10,540 nt of DNA from an uncultured Collinsella sp. (lineage in GTDB: Bacteria; Actinomycetota; Coriobacteriia; Coriobacteriales; Coriobacteriaceae): assembly GCA_958421035.1 (NCBI GenBank), contig CATZKS010000073.1:1-10540 (forward strand), read 5' to 3'. Shown here in pieces: positions 1-6,067 of this stretch; within the stretch, counting starts at the first letter, position 1; the number at the start of each line of letters is the position of its first letter. The notes below the pieces were generated by a model. The model was given only the letters and a program-made list of their open reading frames with translations. It was not told the origin of the DNA and made no database searches. The translations under genes were made by a program, and so were the position numbers.

Positions 1-1
1 G

Positions 2-118
2 ACCACCGAGACGCTTGTGGCCAAGACCATGTGGGCACTCGGCCAGTCACGCGATGCCACCGAAATCCAGCGCCTGTTCTACAGCCAAGTCAACCACGAC
101 CGCGTCCCGATGGCGTAA
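2..118 (+). CDS. Probable L-asparaginase, C-terminal end (5' partial)
   Basis: An open frame enters from the left edge (first full codon at 2) and ends at TAA 116-118, giving 38 visible residues. It begins TTETLVAKTMWALGQSRDA, which resembles the C-terminal segment of type I cytoplasmic asparaginases, where a 'DMTxExxxTKLMWxLGQ'-like helix precedes the end of the protein. Asparaginase hydrolyses L-asparagine to aspartate and ammonia. None of the catalytic Thr/Lys/Asp motifs are inside the window, so the call rests on this tail alone. The overlapping frame starting at 31 is a shadow, because this frame has the family match. The gene seems to end a transcription unit. No convincing terminator follows directly, only a weak 6-bp inverted repeat (TAAGGC 123-128 / GCCTTA 145-150) without a T-run. 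Confidence 0.6.
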   Translation, partial: TTETLVAKTMWALGQSRDATEIQRLFYSQVNHDRVPMA

Positions 119-439
119 TCCCTAAGGCAGCTCCACTTATCGCAGCCTTAAACGACAGGTGGTCCCCCTCGGGCCGTGCAAAAATCGGAGTATTCTGCAA
201 TTTCTCCTCCGGAGGCATAGAATCGGCCGATTATTAGACGAACTTTTAGGACGAAGGGTCCGTCTAATAAATATTTATTCCTCATTTTTATTTTGCGTGT
301 GGATTATCTACTGTCAAAAAGGCAAAGCCAGCCGCTCGAGCTACCATCTACGGCCGAACTGGTGCTGAATACTCGCGATTTTGCACATCGCAACCAGGGG
401 GACCCGCCCAAAGAGCGTCAAATAGCAGCGGGGAACGCC
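119..439. other. Non-coding stretch with short palindromes and an AT-rich core
   Basis: About 320 bp lie between the asparaginase-like stop and the XRE regulator stop without a credible gene. The two short frames here show no family resemblance and no ribosome-binding site. The stretch contains three perfect symmetrical elements: CCTCCGGAGG (206-215), AATCGGCCGATT (221-232) and a 10-bp inverted repeat TTATTAGACG/CGTCTAATAA (231-240 and 261-270). An AT-rich patch (about 262-300) follows and stands out against the GC-rich surroundings. It may hold a terminator, a promoter or operator, or residual mobile DNA. I could not decide between these from sequence alone. Confidence 0.5.
231..270. repeat. 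Perfect 10-bp inverted repeat, possible operator or terminator stem
   Basis: TTATTAGACG at 231-240 is exactly reverse-complemented by CGTCTAATAA at 261-270, with a 20-nt spacer. The spacer contains a second copy-like element: TTAGACGAA (234-242) and TTAGGACGAA (246-255) are imperfect direct repeats. It also holds a small inner GGAC/GTCC pairing. The right arm runs into an AT-rich patch but not into a clean T-run, so a Rho-independent terminator is not clearly supported. A regulator-binding site is equally possible. Confidence 0.45.
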
Positions 440-658
440 CTATTCGATACCCTCGAGAAGCTCTGACACCGTCATGCCAAGGGCGGGCGCGATCTTAAAT
501 AGAACCTTGAGCGTGAAATTTGCCGTCCCATCTTCGATTCGGTCGAGGTAGGGTCGGCTGATTCCTGTCGCCACACAAAAATCAACCTTGGAGATACCAA
601 GGTCCCTGCGTGTCTCTTCGACCCGCCTGCCAAGAATCTGTTTCGCACGTTCGTCCAT
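440..658 (-). CDS. XRE-family HTH transcriptional regulator (72 aa)
   Basis: This is a small, single-domain Cro/C1-type (HTH_3) DNA-binding protein. Residues about 8-70 cover the five-helix fold. The recognition region reads VATGISRPYLDRIEDGTANF, the usual 'xxxGxSxxxxSxxExG' helix-turn-helix pattern, and the protein ends in MTVSELLEGIE, typical of the last helix. There is no effector or toxin domain, so it should act as a dimeric repressor. No strong Shine-Dalgarno precedes the ATG at 658, and no other in-frame start is visible between it and the palindrome, so the start is probably right. A perfect 24-bp palindrome starts 30 bp upstream, between this gene and the divergent gene at 735, and is the natural operator for autorepression and for repression of the neighbour. 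The size resembles HigA/HipB-like antitoxins, but no recognisable toxin is adjacent. Confidence 0.88.
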   Translation of the reverse strand: MDERAKQILGRRVEETRRDLGISKVDFCVATGISRPYLDRIEDGTANFTLKVLFKIAPALGMTVSELLEGIE

Positions 659-687
659 GCAGCCGAGTTTGAAATGGAGCCGAACAT

Positions 688-711
688 AAACGTAAACTAT
701 AGTTTACGTTT
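688..711. promoter_or_regulatory. Perfect 24-bp palindrome, predicted XRE operator
   Basis: AAACGTAAACTA at 688-699 is followed immediately by its exact reverse complement, TAGTTTACGTTT, at 700-711. The TAAACTATAGTTTA core is a type of site commonly bound by XRE repressors (family knowledge, recalled rather than searched). It sits between the divergent starts at 658 (minus) and 735 (plus). For the plus gene, TTGAAA (669-674), an 18-bp spacer and TAAACT (693-698) make a plausible promoter whose -10 lies inside the palindrome. Bound repressor would therefore block it. Confidence 0.8.
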
Positions 712-734
712 TGCCGAATACACAGGAGTTTTCT

Positions 735-1124
735 ATGTCGGGTTCTTCGGTCCGCATGTACCGAGCCACGCTTCGCACAAACAGCGCACCGCCCAAGCTC
801 GTCGTCGTTGAAGCAGAATGCCTTTCGCCCGATGAGCGCACAGCATTTGCATTGCTATCAAGTCGCGTCGTCGCCGTTCTGGTCCCTTGCCCGGCGCAAG
901 GTGAACTTGCCATCCAATGCCAAGCGCACAGCTGCTCGCTCAATCAGGCTGCCGTGATCGCAACCAGCCAACGCGGTCTGCCCCTTCTCCTGGAAGCCGG
1001 TATCGCACTCGCCCTTCGCGGCGCCGGATACGAAAACGAGGCCGCCGCCGACATGGTCTTTAAACCACGATCGAGCGGCGGCCTCGCAGCAGCCATTGAA
1101 TATGCGTGCAGGCTCGTTGCCTAA
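735..1124 (+). CDS. Small protein resembling a catalytically degenerate HAD-like domain (129 aa)
   Basis: The ATG at 735 is preceded by AGGAG (724-728) with 6-nt spacing, which favours it over the TTG at 711 that lies at the edge of the palindrome. No confident family assignment is possible. By eye, the second half (AAVIATSQRGLPLLLEAGIALAL, then AAADMVFKPRSSGGLAAAIE) follows the pattern of the HAD C-terminal core, 'vIAfGDnxNDlpMLexAGlgvAm...AADyv...dGvaaai'. The usual GDxxND metal ligands are replaced by SQRG. The first half has a hydrophobic strand LVVVEAECLS at the place of the nucleophile motif DxDxT, with Glu instead of both Asp. The length is close to soluble P-type-ATPase-like HAD proteins. 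If this reading is right, the protein is a pseudo-phosphatase with a binding or regulatory role. It is divergent from, and probably controlled by, the XRE repressor. It has no signal peptide or membrane segment. Existence of the gene is fairly secure; the fold is an inference. Confidence 0.75.
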   Translation: MSGSSVRMYRATLRTNSAPPKLVVVEAECLSPDERTAFALLSSRVVAVLVPCPAQGELAIQCQAHSCSLNQAAVIATSQRGLPLLLEAGIALALRGAGYENEAAADMVFKPRSSGGLAAAIEYACRLVA

Positions 1125-1133
1125 AAGGACAAG

Positions 1134-1517
1134 CTAGAAACCAAAGCCAAAGCCCGTTCCAGTAATCGCCGAATACATAAAGTAGACGTTGATTACGTTG
1201 AGGAACACGCCCGTGATGCAGCCGTTACGCAGGTAGCGCTCGCACACGATGCGCGCCATGGCGGCGGAGTCATCATTGTTTTTAGCTTGACGTCCCGCCG
1301 TAAAGTATGTCGCCACGCTCAGCAGCAGGTTGAGCACCGGCAGCGCCAGCAACTCGTAGCTCTTGCCCCAGCGCGTCACCTCGCCGGCGGCGTTAAACTT
1401 CGTTGCCACCTCGGGACCAATGTTGGGGATAACGCACGCTGCGACCACCAGCGGAATCACCGCAAGTACGAGCAGCGCAATACCCATGTAGCCAGCTTTT
1501 TTGCCGTATTTAAACAT
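1134..1517 (-). CDS. DUF1648 / SdpI-like small membrane protein (127 aa)
   Basis: This is a predicted inner-membrane protein with three hydrophobic segments: about residues 10-31 (GIALLVLAVIPLVVAACVI), 54-75 (LLALPVLNLLLSVATYF) and 98-120 (ITGVFLNVINVYFMYSAI). Between the first two lies VATKFNAAGEVTRWGKS, matching the DUF1648 signature 'P.HfnaaGevdrwgsk' found in the SdpI immunity family and many uncharacterised membrane proteins. SdpI itself is longer with more membrane spans, so an immunity function cannot be assumed. The protein ends in a Gly/Phe-rich tail, GTGFGFGF. The gene starts 11 bp after the ychF stop on the same strand, with a weak AGGG at the ychF stop codon, so it is probably the last gene of the ychF transcript. 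It converges on the gene ending at 1124 with only 9 bp between the stops and no visible terminator. Confidence 0.8.
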   Translation of the reverse strand: MFKYGKKAGYMGIALLVLAVIPLVVAACVIPNIGPEVATKFNAAGEVTRWGKSYELLALPVLNLLLSVATYFTAGRQAKNNDDSAAMARIVCERYLRNGCITGVFLNVINVYFMYSAITGTGFGFGF

Positions 1518-1528
1518 ATGCGTCGCCC

Positions 1529-2605
1529 TTACACGTTAAAGCGGAAGTGCACGACGTCGCCATCGGCCATGACATAGTCCTTGCCCTCAATACGCAGTTT
1601 GCCGGCGGCCTTGGCGCCCTGCTCACCGCCGAGCTCGATGTAGTCGTCATAGCCAATGACCTCGGCCTTAATAAAGCCGCGCTCAAAATCGGTGTGGATG
1701 ACGCCGGCGGCCTGCGGGGCGGTCGCGCCCTGACGAACCGTCCAGGCCTTGACCTCCATCTCGCCGGCCGTAAAGAACGACTGCAGACCGAGCAGCTTAT
1801 AGGCCGCCTGCGCGAGCACGTCCAGACCGGGCTGCTCCAGGCCCAAGCTCTCCAGGTAGTCGGCGGCGTCCTCGGGATCGAGCTCGGAAAGCTCGGCCTC
1901 AATCTTGGCGCAGATGGGCAACGGCTTGACGCCATCGATGGGCGTCAGGTCCTCGTTGAGCATATCCTCGTCCACGTTGGCCACGTACAGAATGGGCTTC
2001 ATAGTGAGCAGGAACAGGCCCTTGGCGGCGGCACGCTCCTCGTCGGTCATCTCCATGGACGCGGCTCGCTTGCCCTCGTTGAGCCAAGCGAGCAGGCGCT
2101 TGGCCACCTCGAACTTGGGCATGAGCTCTTTGTCGCGCTTGGCCTCCTTCTCGAGCTTGGGCAGCTGCTTCTCGAGCGTGCCCATGTCGGCCAGGATGAG
2201 CTCGGTCATGATGGTGTCGGCATCGCCGGCGGGATCGACAAACTCGCCCGTGCGGCCCACCTCACGCATGACGTTGGGGTCCTTAAAGTAGCGCACGACC
2301 TCGCAGATGGCGTCGGTCTCGCGGATGTTTGCCAAGAACTGGTTGCCCAGGCCCTCGCCCTCGTTGGCACCCTTCACCAGGCCAGCGATGTCGACGAACT
2401 CGACCGTCGCTGGCACAATGCGGCCGGGGTTAACGATGTCGGCGAGCTTTTGCAGGCGGCTATCGGGCACATCGACGATACCCACGTTGGGGTCGATCGT
2501 GGCAAACGGGTAGTTGGCGGCAAGGCCGGTCTTTTTGGTAAGCGCGGTGAACAGCGTCGACTTGCCCACGTTGGGCAGGCCCACGATACCGATGGAAAGG
2601 GACAC
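1529..2605 (-). CDS. ychF: Redox-regulated P-loop ATPase YchF (OLA1 family, 358 aa)
   Basis: This is a universally conserved Obg-related P-loop NTPase that binds ribosomes and has been linked to translation and stress responses. From the chosen GTG start, residues 9-17 are the G1 loop GLPNVGKST. The G3 region DIAGLVKGANEGEGLGNQFL follows, and NVDE stands in place of the GTPase G4 NKxD, which is the known reason YchF proteins prefer ATP. A coiled-coil insertion (KQLPKLEKEAKRDKE...) and a C-terminal TGS-type domain (FFTAGEMEVKAWTVRQG to VVHFRFNV) complete the protein, close to the 363 aa of E. coli YchF. An upstream in-frame ATG at 2641 would add 12 residues absent from homologues. The GTG at 2605 has AAAAGGAG (2611-2618) five bases before it and puts the P-loop at the normal distance from the N-terminus. 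Confidence 0.95.
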   Translation of the reverse strand: MSLSIGIVGLPNVGKSTLFTALTKKTGLAANYPFATIDPNVGIVDVPDSRLQKLADIVNPGRIVPATVEFVDIAGLVKGANEGEGLGNQFLANIRETDAICEVVRYFKDPNVMREVGRTGEFVDPAGDADTIMTELILADMGTLEKQLPKLEKEAKRDKELMPKFEVAKRLLAWLNEGKRAASMEMTDEERAAAKGLFLLTMKPILYVANVDEDMLNEDLTPIDGVKPLPICAKIEAELSELDPEDAADYLESLGLEQPGLDVLAQAAYKLLGLQSFFTAGEMEVKAWTVRQGATAPQAAGVIHTDFERGFIKAEVIGYDDYIELGGEQGAKAAGKLRIEGKDYVMADGDVVHFRFNV

Positions 2606-2618
2606 GACAGCTCCTTTT
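2606..2618 (-). promoter_or_regulatory. Ribosome-binding site deciding the GTG start of ychF
   Basis: Read on the minus strand, AAAAGGAG (2618 to 2611) followed by CTGTC leads into GTG at 2605-2603. This strong Shine-Dalgarno at normal spacing favours the GTG start over the ATG at 2641, which has no purine-rich element before it. Confidence 0.75.
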
Positions 2619-2648
2619 GGTACAGGTACTTCAAACCTCATAAGTATA

Positions 2649-2692
2649 GCGCCGCCGCAGCATCCGGGCGAATCCGGACACCGCGGCGGCGC
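2649..2692 (-). terminator. Strong nested stem-loop between GH4 gene and ychF
   Basis: GCGCCGCCGC (2649-2658) pairs perfectly with GCGGCGGCGC (2683-2692). Inside the loop TCCGG (2663-2667) pairs with CCGGA (2674-2678). It lies downstream of the GH4 stop (2732) and upstream of the ychF start on the minus strand. No T-run follows on either strand, so it is a weak candidate for an intrinsic terminator. It may instead limit read-through or protect the 3' end of the upstream mRNA. Confidence 0.5.
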
Positions 2693-2731
2693 AAATGAAG
2701 CAGAGATGCGTGAGGTTCGAGACAGCAGTCC

Positions 2732-4075
2732 TTACTTAAGCTCGGGCCAGAAATCCTTGTTGGCCTCGATGAGCTCGTCCAGGATCTGCTTAGCAACGCT
2801 CGCTGAAGGAATGGTCTTGGAGAGCGTGAGTGCCTGCCAGAGCTTCTGGTAGCTGCCCTCGACCCAAGCCTGGACAACGAGCTTCTCGACGGAAACCTGC
2901 TGCTCCATCAGACCCTTCTGGAACTGCGGAATCGGGCCCTGGCAGATCTTCTCAAAGCCGTTGGAGCCGACGATGCAAGGCACCTCGACCATGGCCGTCG
3001 GGTCGAAGTTGGGCACAGCACCATCGTTGGGAACGATCAGCAGGAAGCGCTCGAGCGTATTCTCGGCCAGTGCGCAGGCAAGGTCGACGATGTAGTTGGC
3101 ATGTACATCCGGCTCAAAGCCGCCGTCCTTGGCAGTACCCTTGGCAATGATGTCGCGGCAAGCGCCAAAGACCTTCTTCTCGCGGCCATCCATAACCTCA
3201 TTGGCGCGAGTGTAGTTGGGGTCAGACGTCTCGACGACATAGTCCGGGTACAGGTAATACTTGAGGTAAGTATTGGGAATCGTCTCGGGATCGACAGCAT
3301 AGACATCCTTGGCCTTGCCGAAGGTGTGAATCCAGCTCTCCTCGACATGCTGCTCCTTACCGGCCTCGTGCTCGATGCCGTCCAGGTAGCCGTTCTTAGC
3401 CATGTGCTCCTTAATCTGCGGCATGAGGTCGTTGCCCTCCTTGTCGTAGATTTTGCTCCACCAACCAAAGTGGTTGAGGCCGTAGTAGCTATACTGCAGC
3501 TCGCGACGATCCTTGATGCCGCACATACGGCTCATCTTATCCATAAGGTCGATCGGCATGTCGCAGATGTTGATGATGCGGCTGTTGGGGCGCAGCACGC
3601 GGCAGGCCTCGGCGACGATGGCCGCGGGGTTGGAGTAGTTGAGCATCCAGGCGTTGGGGCTGTACTTCTCCATGTAGTCGAGGATCTCGATGACGCCGCC
3701 GATGGAGCGCATGCCGTAGGCGATACCGCCGGCACCGCAGGTCTCTTGGCCAACGCAGCCGTACTTGAGAGGAATCTTCTCGTCGAGCTCACGCATGGCG
3801 TACAGGCCGACGCGGATGTGAGCAAGGACGAAGTCGGTCCCGGTGAATGCGGTCTCGGGGTCGGTGGTGTAGTTGAACTCAACCTCGGGAGCGTTCTCGT
3901 GGAAGTAGATCTCGCACGCCTTGGCAACAATCTCCTGGCGCTCGGCGTTGTTGTCATAGAAGGTCACCTTGTTGACCGGGAAGCGGTCGCGCTCCTCGAG
4001 CAGCATCAGGGCAATGCCCGGGGTAAAGGTGGAGCCACCGCCGGCAATGGTCACGGCATAGTTTTTCTTGGACAT
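2732..4075 (-). CDS. malH: 6-phospho-alpha-glucosidase, glycoside hydrolase family 4 (447 aa)
   Basis: This cytoplasmic NAD+- and Mn2+-dependent hydrolase (family knowledge) cleaves the alpha-glucoside 6-phosphates delivered by the PTS into glucose-6-phosphate and an aglycone. Its N-terminus has the nucleotide-binding motif IAGGGSTFTPG (about residues 10-20). The metal site is visible as CDMP (Cys171-Pro174) and GLNHFGWW (His202). The ETCGAGGIAYGMRSIGG stretch and NTYLKYY (Tyr270, the likely catalytic base by comparison with GlvA) are intact. Long stretches (AHIRVG, YMEKYSPNAWMLNYSNPAAIVAEA, GLMEQQVSVEKL, ASVAKQILDELIEANKDFWPELK) read almost like Fusobacterium mortiferum MalH and Klebsiella AglB, and the length is typical. 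GAGGAGG at 4081-4087, five bases before the ATG, fixes the start. It lies 156 nt downstream of the EIICB gene on the same strand, an arrangement known from mal, agl and glv loci. The exact sugar (maltose, maltitol, sucrose isomers or others) cannot be read from sequence. Confidence 0.95.
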   Translation of the reverse strand: MSKKNYAVTIAGGGSTFTPGIALMLLEERDRFPVNKVTFYDNNAERQEIVAKACEIYFHENAPEVEFNYTTDPETAFTGTDFVLAHIRVGLYAMRELDEKIPLKYGCVGQETCGAGGIAYGMRSIGGVIEILDYMEKYSPNAWMLNYSNPAAIVAEACRVLRPNSRIINICDMPIDLMDKMSRMCGIKDRRELQYSYYGLNHFGWWSKIYDKEGNDLMPQIKEHMAKNGYLDGIEHEAGKEQHVEESWIHTFGKAKDVYAVDPETIPNTYLKYYLYPDYVVETSDPNYTRANEVMDGREKKVFGACRDIIAKGTAKDGGFEPDVHANYIVDLACALAENTLERFLLIVPNDGAVPNFDPTAMVEVPCIVGSNGFEKICQGPIPQFQKGLMEQQVSVEKLVVQAWVEGSYQKLWQALTLSKTIPSASVAKQILDELIEANKDFWPELK

Positions 4076-4173
4076 GATGTCCTCCTCATTCTGGCCGCTT
4101 GCTCAATCCGTCCCCGCACGCGGCCTTGCGCGGTTTGGAATTGTTACCTAGAAGTGGAGTTTTTTATCTCTAG

Positions 4174-4213
4174 AATCGGCCTTGCGGTGCATACCGGCTC
4201 TGCAAGGCCGATT
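4174..4213. repeat. Perfect 12-bp stem-loop between EIICB and GH4 genes
   Basis: AATCGGCCTTGC (4174-4185) and GCAAGGCCGATT (4202-4213) are exact reverse complements around a 16-nt loop. The element starts 18 nt after the EIICB stop codon on the minus strand. After the stem, minus-strand transcript would read CTAGAGATAAAAAAC, an A-run rather than a U-run, so it is not a standard intrinsic terminator. An mRNA-stabilising or processing hairpin separating permease and hydrolase expression is the more likely role. Confidence 0.65.
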
Positions 4214-4231
4214 GTTTCGATGGACGATGGT

Positions 4232-5842
4232 TTACAGAAGACTCTCGAACTTCAGAAGACTCTCGAACTTCTCGCGAACCTGCGGGACGGTAAGGCCGAT
4301 GATGACCTGGATTGACTGACCTTGGACCACCAAGCCATGCGTACCGATCGCCTTGAAGGAAGCCTCGGGCGCAACGACGCTCTTGTCCTTGACGTTAACG
4401 CGCAGACGGGTAGCGCAGTTAGTTACATCGATGATGTTATCCGTGCCACCGAGCAGATCGAGGATCTTCTCGGCAAGCACCAAGCGCTCATCATCTTTAC
4501 TCTGGGCGACCGATTTGCCAGCAGCAGCACCGCCCTGCTTTTGCTTGTAGTCGGCCTTGGACTTGAGCTCGACCTCAACATCGTCATCCTCGCGACCGGG
4601 GGTCTTAAAGTCGAACTTGACGATCAGGAAACGGAAGACCACGACCCAAAGGGCGGTAAAGCACAGACCGACAAGGATGGAGATGGCGTACTGCAGACCG
4701 TGTGCGGCCCAAAGGGGCAGCCAGTCCCACGAGAGCATCGAGATGATGCCGCCGTCGAAGATGCCCACGACGCCAAGGAGGTTTTGAGCCATGCAGCCAA
4801 GCGCTCCGAGCACGCAGTGGACGACGAACAGGCCGGGCGCGATGAACAGGAAGGTGAAGTCAAGCGGCTCGGTGATACCGCAAAGCATAGCGGTAAGGGT
4901 GACGGGAATGAGCAGAGCCTTGACGCGCTGCTTGCGCTCGGGTTTGGCGGTCATATAAAACGCAATGGCGACGCCAAGCGAGCCGAAGACCTTAGTCCAA
5001 CCAGGGCAGGTATAGGCAGCCCAGGGTGCGGCATCCTTAAGAGCAATGCTCGGATCGGCAGCCAGTTGGGGCAGGATGTTGGCCCAAGCAGCAAAGATGC
5101 CGCCGTTGACCGCCGCGTTGTCGTAATAGAACGGCGTATAGATAAAGTGGTGCAGGCCTGTAGGGATCAGCACGCGCTCGAAGAAAGCAAAGACACCCAC
5201 GCCAAACGTACCGGCGGAAAGGATGAATCCCTGGAAGGCAGAGATAGCAGCCTGAACATGCGGCCACACCAGGCAGGCGATAAGAGCGACCGGAACCATA
5301 ACGAAGAAACCGATCATATAGATGAACACGGAGCCCGAGAACACGCCCAGCCACTCAGGAAGTTCGGTGTCGAAGTACTTGTTGTGAAGCATCGTGGCGA
5401 TACCTGAAATGATAAGCGCGCCCATGATGCCCATATCAAGCGTTTTGATGCTTGCGATAGTGGCAAGACCAGTACCGCTGCCCGCCTCGACAGAGTAGTC
5501 GACCCCAAAGACAGGGCCCCACTGCCCCAAGATTGTGCTTACAAAGTAGTTGAAGGTAAGGTAGATGGCCAAAGCCTCCATGCAGCAGCGAGCGTTCTGC
5601 TTGTTCGCGAGCGAGATTGGCAACGCTACGCAAAACAGCAACGGCATCTGGTTAAAGAGCGTCCAACCACCCTGGAGCAGCACATTCCAGCAATCAAACC
5701 AAAGATGACCCGCAGTGGCCATCTCGCCAAAGATCGCCTCGGTGGTAAACAACGTACCCAGGCCGACGACGATTCCGGAAAATGCGAAAAGAATTGCAGG
5801 CGTGTACATTGCACCGCCGAAACGTTGTATCTTTTGCATCAT
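4232..5842 (-). CDS. PTS EIICB permease for alpha-glucosides (536 aa)
   Basis: This membrane permease imports and phosphorylates a sugar through the phosphoenolpyruvate phosphotransferase system. The start used here (first ATG of the ATGATG at 5842-5837) gives MMQKIQRFGGAMYTPAILFAFSGIVVGLG, the standard N-terminus of the GlvC/MalB/AglA type. The EIIC domain follows with about ten hydrophobic segments and the characteristic GITEPLDFTFLFIAPGLF. A charged Gly/Ala-rich linker (KADYKQKQGGAAAGK) leads to an EIIB domain, with the phosphorylated Cys476 in TNCATRLRV. There is no EIIA domain, so an EIIA from elsewhere, probably the glucose-type one, must supply phosphate, as is usual in this group. An upstream in-frame GTG (5893) would add 17 residues but lacks a Shine-Dalgarno. 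GAGAGGGGG (5853-5861) lies 10 nt before the ATG used. The last residues are a duplicated KFESLLKFESLL. Together with the GH4 enzyme it forms the uptake and hydrolysis unit. Confidence 0.93.
   Translation of the reverse strand: MMQKIQRFGGAMYTPAILFAFSGIVVGLGTLFTTEAIFGEMATAGHLWFDCWNVLLQGGWTLFNQMPLLFCVALPISLANKQNARCCMEALAIYLTFNYFVSTILGQWGPVFGVDYSVEAGSGTGLATIASIKTLDMGIMGALIISGIATMLHNKYFDTELPEWLGVFSGSVFIYMIGFFVMVPVALIACLVWPHVQAAISAFQGFILSAGTFGVGVFAFFERVLIPTGLHHFIYTPFYYDNAAVNGGIFAAWANILPQLAADPSIALKDAAPWAAYTCPGWTKVFGSLGVAIAFYMTAKPERKQRVKALLIPVTLTAMLCGITEPLDFTFLFIAPGLFVVHCVLGALGCMAQNLLGVVGIFDGGIISMLSWDWLPLWAAHGLQYAISILVGLCFTALWVVVFRFLIVKFDFKTPGREDDDVEVELKSKADYKQKQGGAAAGKSVAQSKDDERLVLAEKILDLLGGTDNIIDVTNCATRLRVNVKDKSVVAPEASFKAIGTHGLVVQGQSIQVIIGLTVPQVREKFESLLKFESLL
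4235..4270. repeat. 18-bp perfect tandem duplication at the 3' end of the EIICB gene
   Basis: CAGAAGACTCTCGAACTT occurs twice head to tail (4235-4252 and 4253-4270), directly beside the stop codon (4232-4234, complement). It duplicates the six residues KFESLL in frame, so the protein ends ...REKFESLLKFESLL. Because the repeat length is a multiple of three, copy-number change would leave the reading frame intact. Confidence 0.95.
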
Positions 5843-5979
5843 GACGGGGAATCCCCCTCTCTTCATTCGGAGCGGCTGCGGTTTTGGCTTCACTCGAGAC
5901 CGCAGACGCGCCGTTTGCGTGTACCTCGTGCAATAGGACGGGTGGGCCCGCTTCCCTGACTTCTTGCGCTTCTATTTTT

Positions 5980-6007
5980 ATCATATCACTTATCTAGACA
6001 AGTTAAT
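5980..6007 (-). promoter_or_regulatory. Predicted promoter of the PTS-GH4 unit
   Basis: On the minus strand an extended -10, TGATATGAT (5988 to 5980), is preceded by TTAACT (6006-6001, spacer 15) or ATTAAC (6007-6002, spacer 16) as a weak -35. The operator at 5989-6003 fills the spacer, so a bound repressor would occlude RNA polymerase. The predicted transcript has an unusually long leader of about 130 nt before the EIICB start. Confidence 0.55.
5989..6003. promoter_or_regulatory. GntR/HutC-type operator, left copy
   Basis: CTTATCTAGACAAGT is centred on the palindrome TCTAGA and is the reverse complement, at 14 of 15 positions, of the site at 6119-6133. The form TTGTCTAGAyAA fits operators of the HutC subfamily of GntR regulators, for example the TGGTCTAGACCA sites of NagR/DasR (established knowledge). 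The regulator encoded at 7291 belongs to that subfamily and is the probable ligand. Confidence 0.75.
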
Positions 6008-6067
6008 ACGGTTTCCATGTTCGGTCAGCGGTCGATATTTGACGGTGAACGGTTTATTTCAAAGGTT

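Noticed and set aside
119..160. Intrinsic terminator after the asparaginase-like gene (TAAGGC/GCCTTA)
   Set aside because: The stem is only 6 bp plus a mismatch, the loop is 16 nt and no T-run follows.
440..1124. Classical type II toxin-antitoxin system
   Set aside because: The XRE protein is of the right size, but the genes are divergent and the partner shows no RelE, HigB, HipA or similar toxin pattern.
1547..2698. 383-aa open frame on the plus strand opposite ychF
   Set aside because: It is the mirror of a well-supported gene. Its Leu/Gly/His-rich low-complexity translation reflects GC-biased codons read in antisense, and it has no ribosome-binding site or family pattern.
4165..4180. Third GntR operator at TTATCTCTAGAATC near the GH4 gene
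   Set aside because: It shares only the TCTAGA core. The flanking half-sites are displaced by two bases compared with the two good operators.
3101..4315. 404-aa open frame on the plus strand opposite the GH4 gene
   Set aside because: It is fully antisense to an unambiguous MalH-like enzyme and its Val/Asp/Ala-rich composition is typical of an antisense shadow.
4322..5407. 361-aa open frame on the plus strand opposite the EIICB gene
   Set aside because: It is antisense to the permease, hydrophilic and repetitive, with no recognisable domain.
6039..6067. Promoter from TTGACG (6039-6044)
   Set aside because: The -35 is good, but no acceptable -10 occurs at 16-18 bp. The pair at 6116-6143 fits better.
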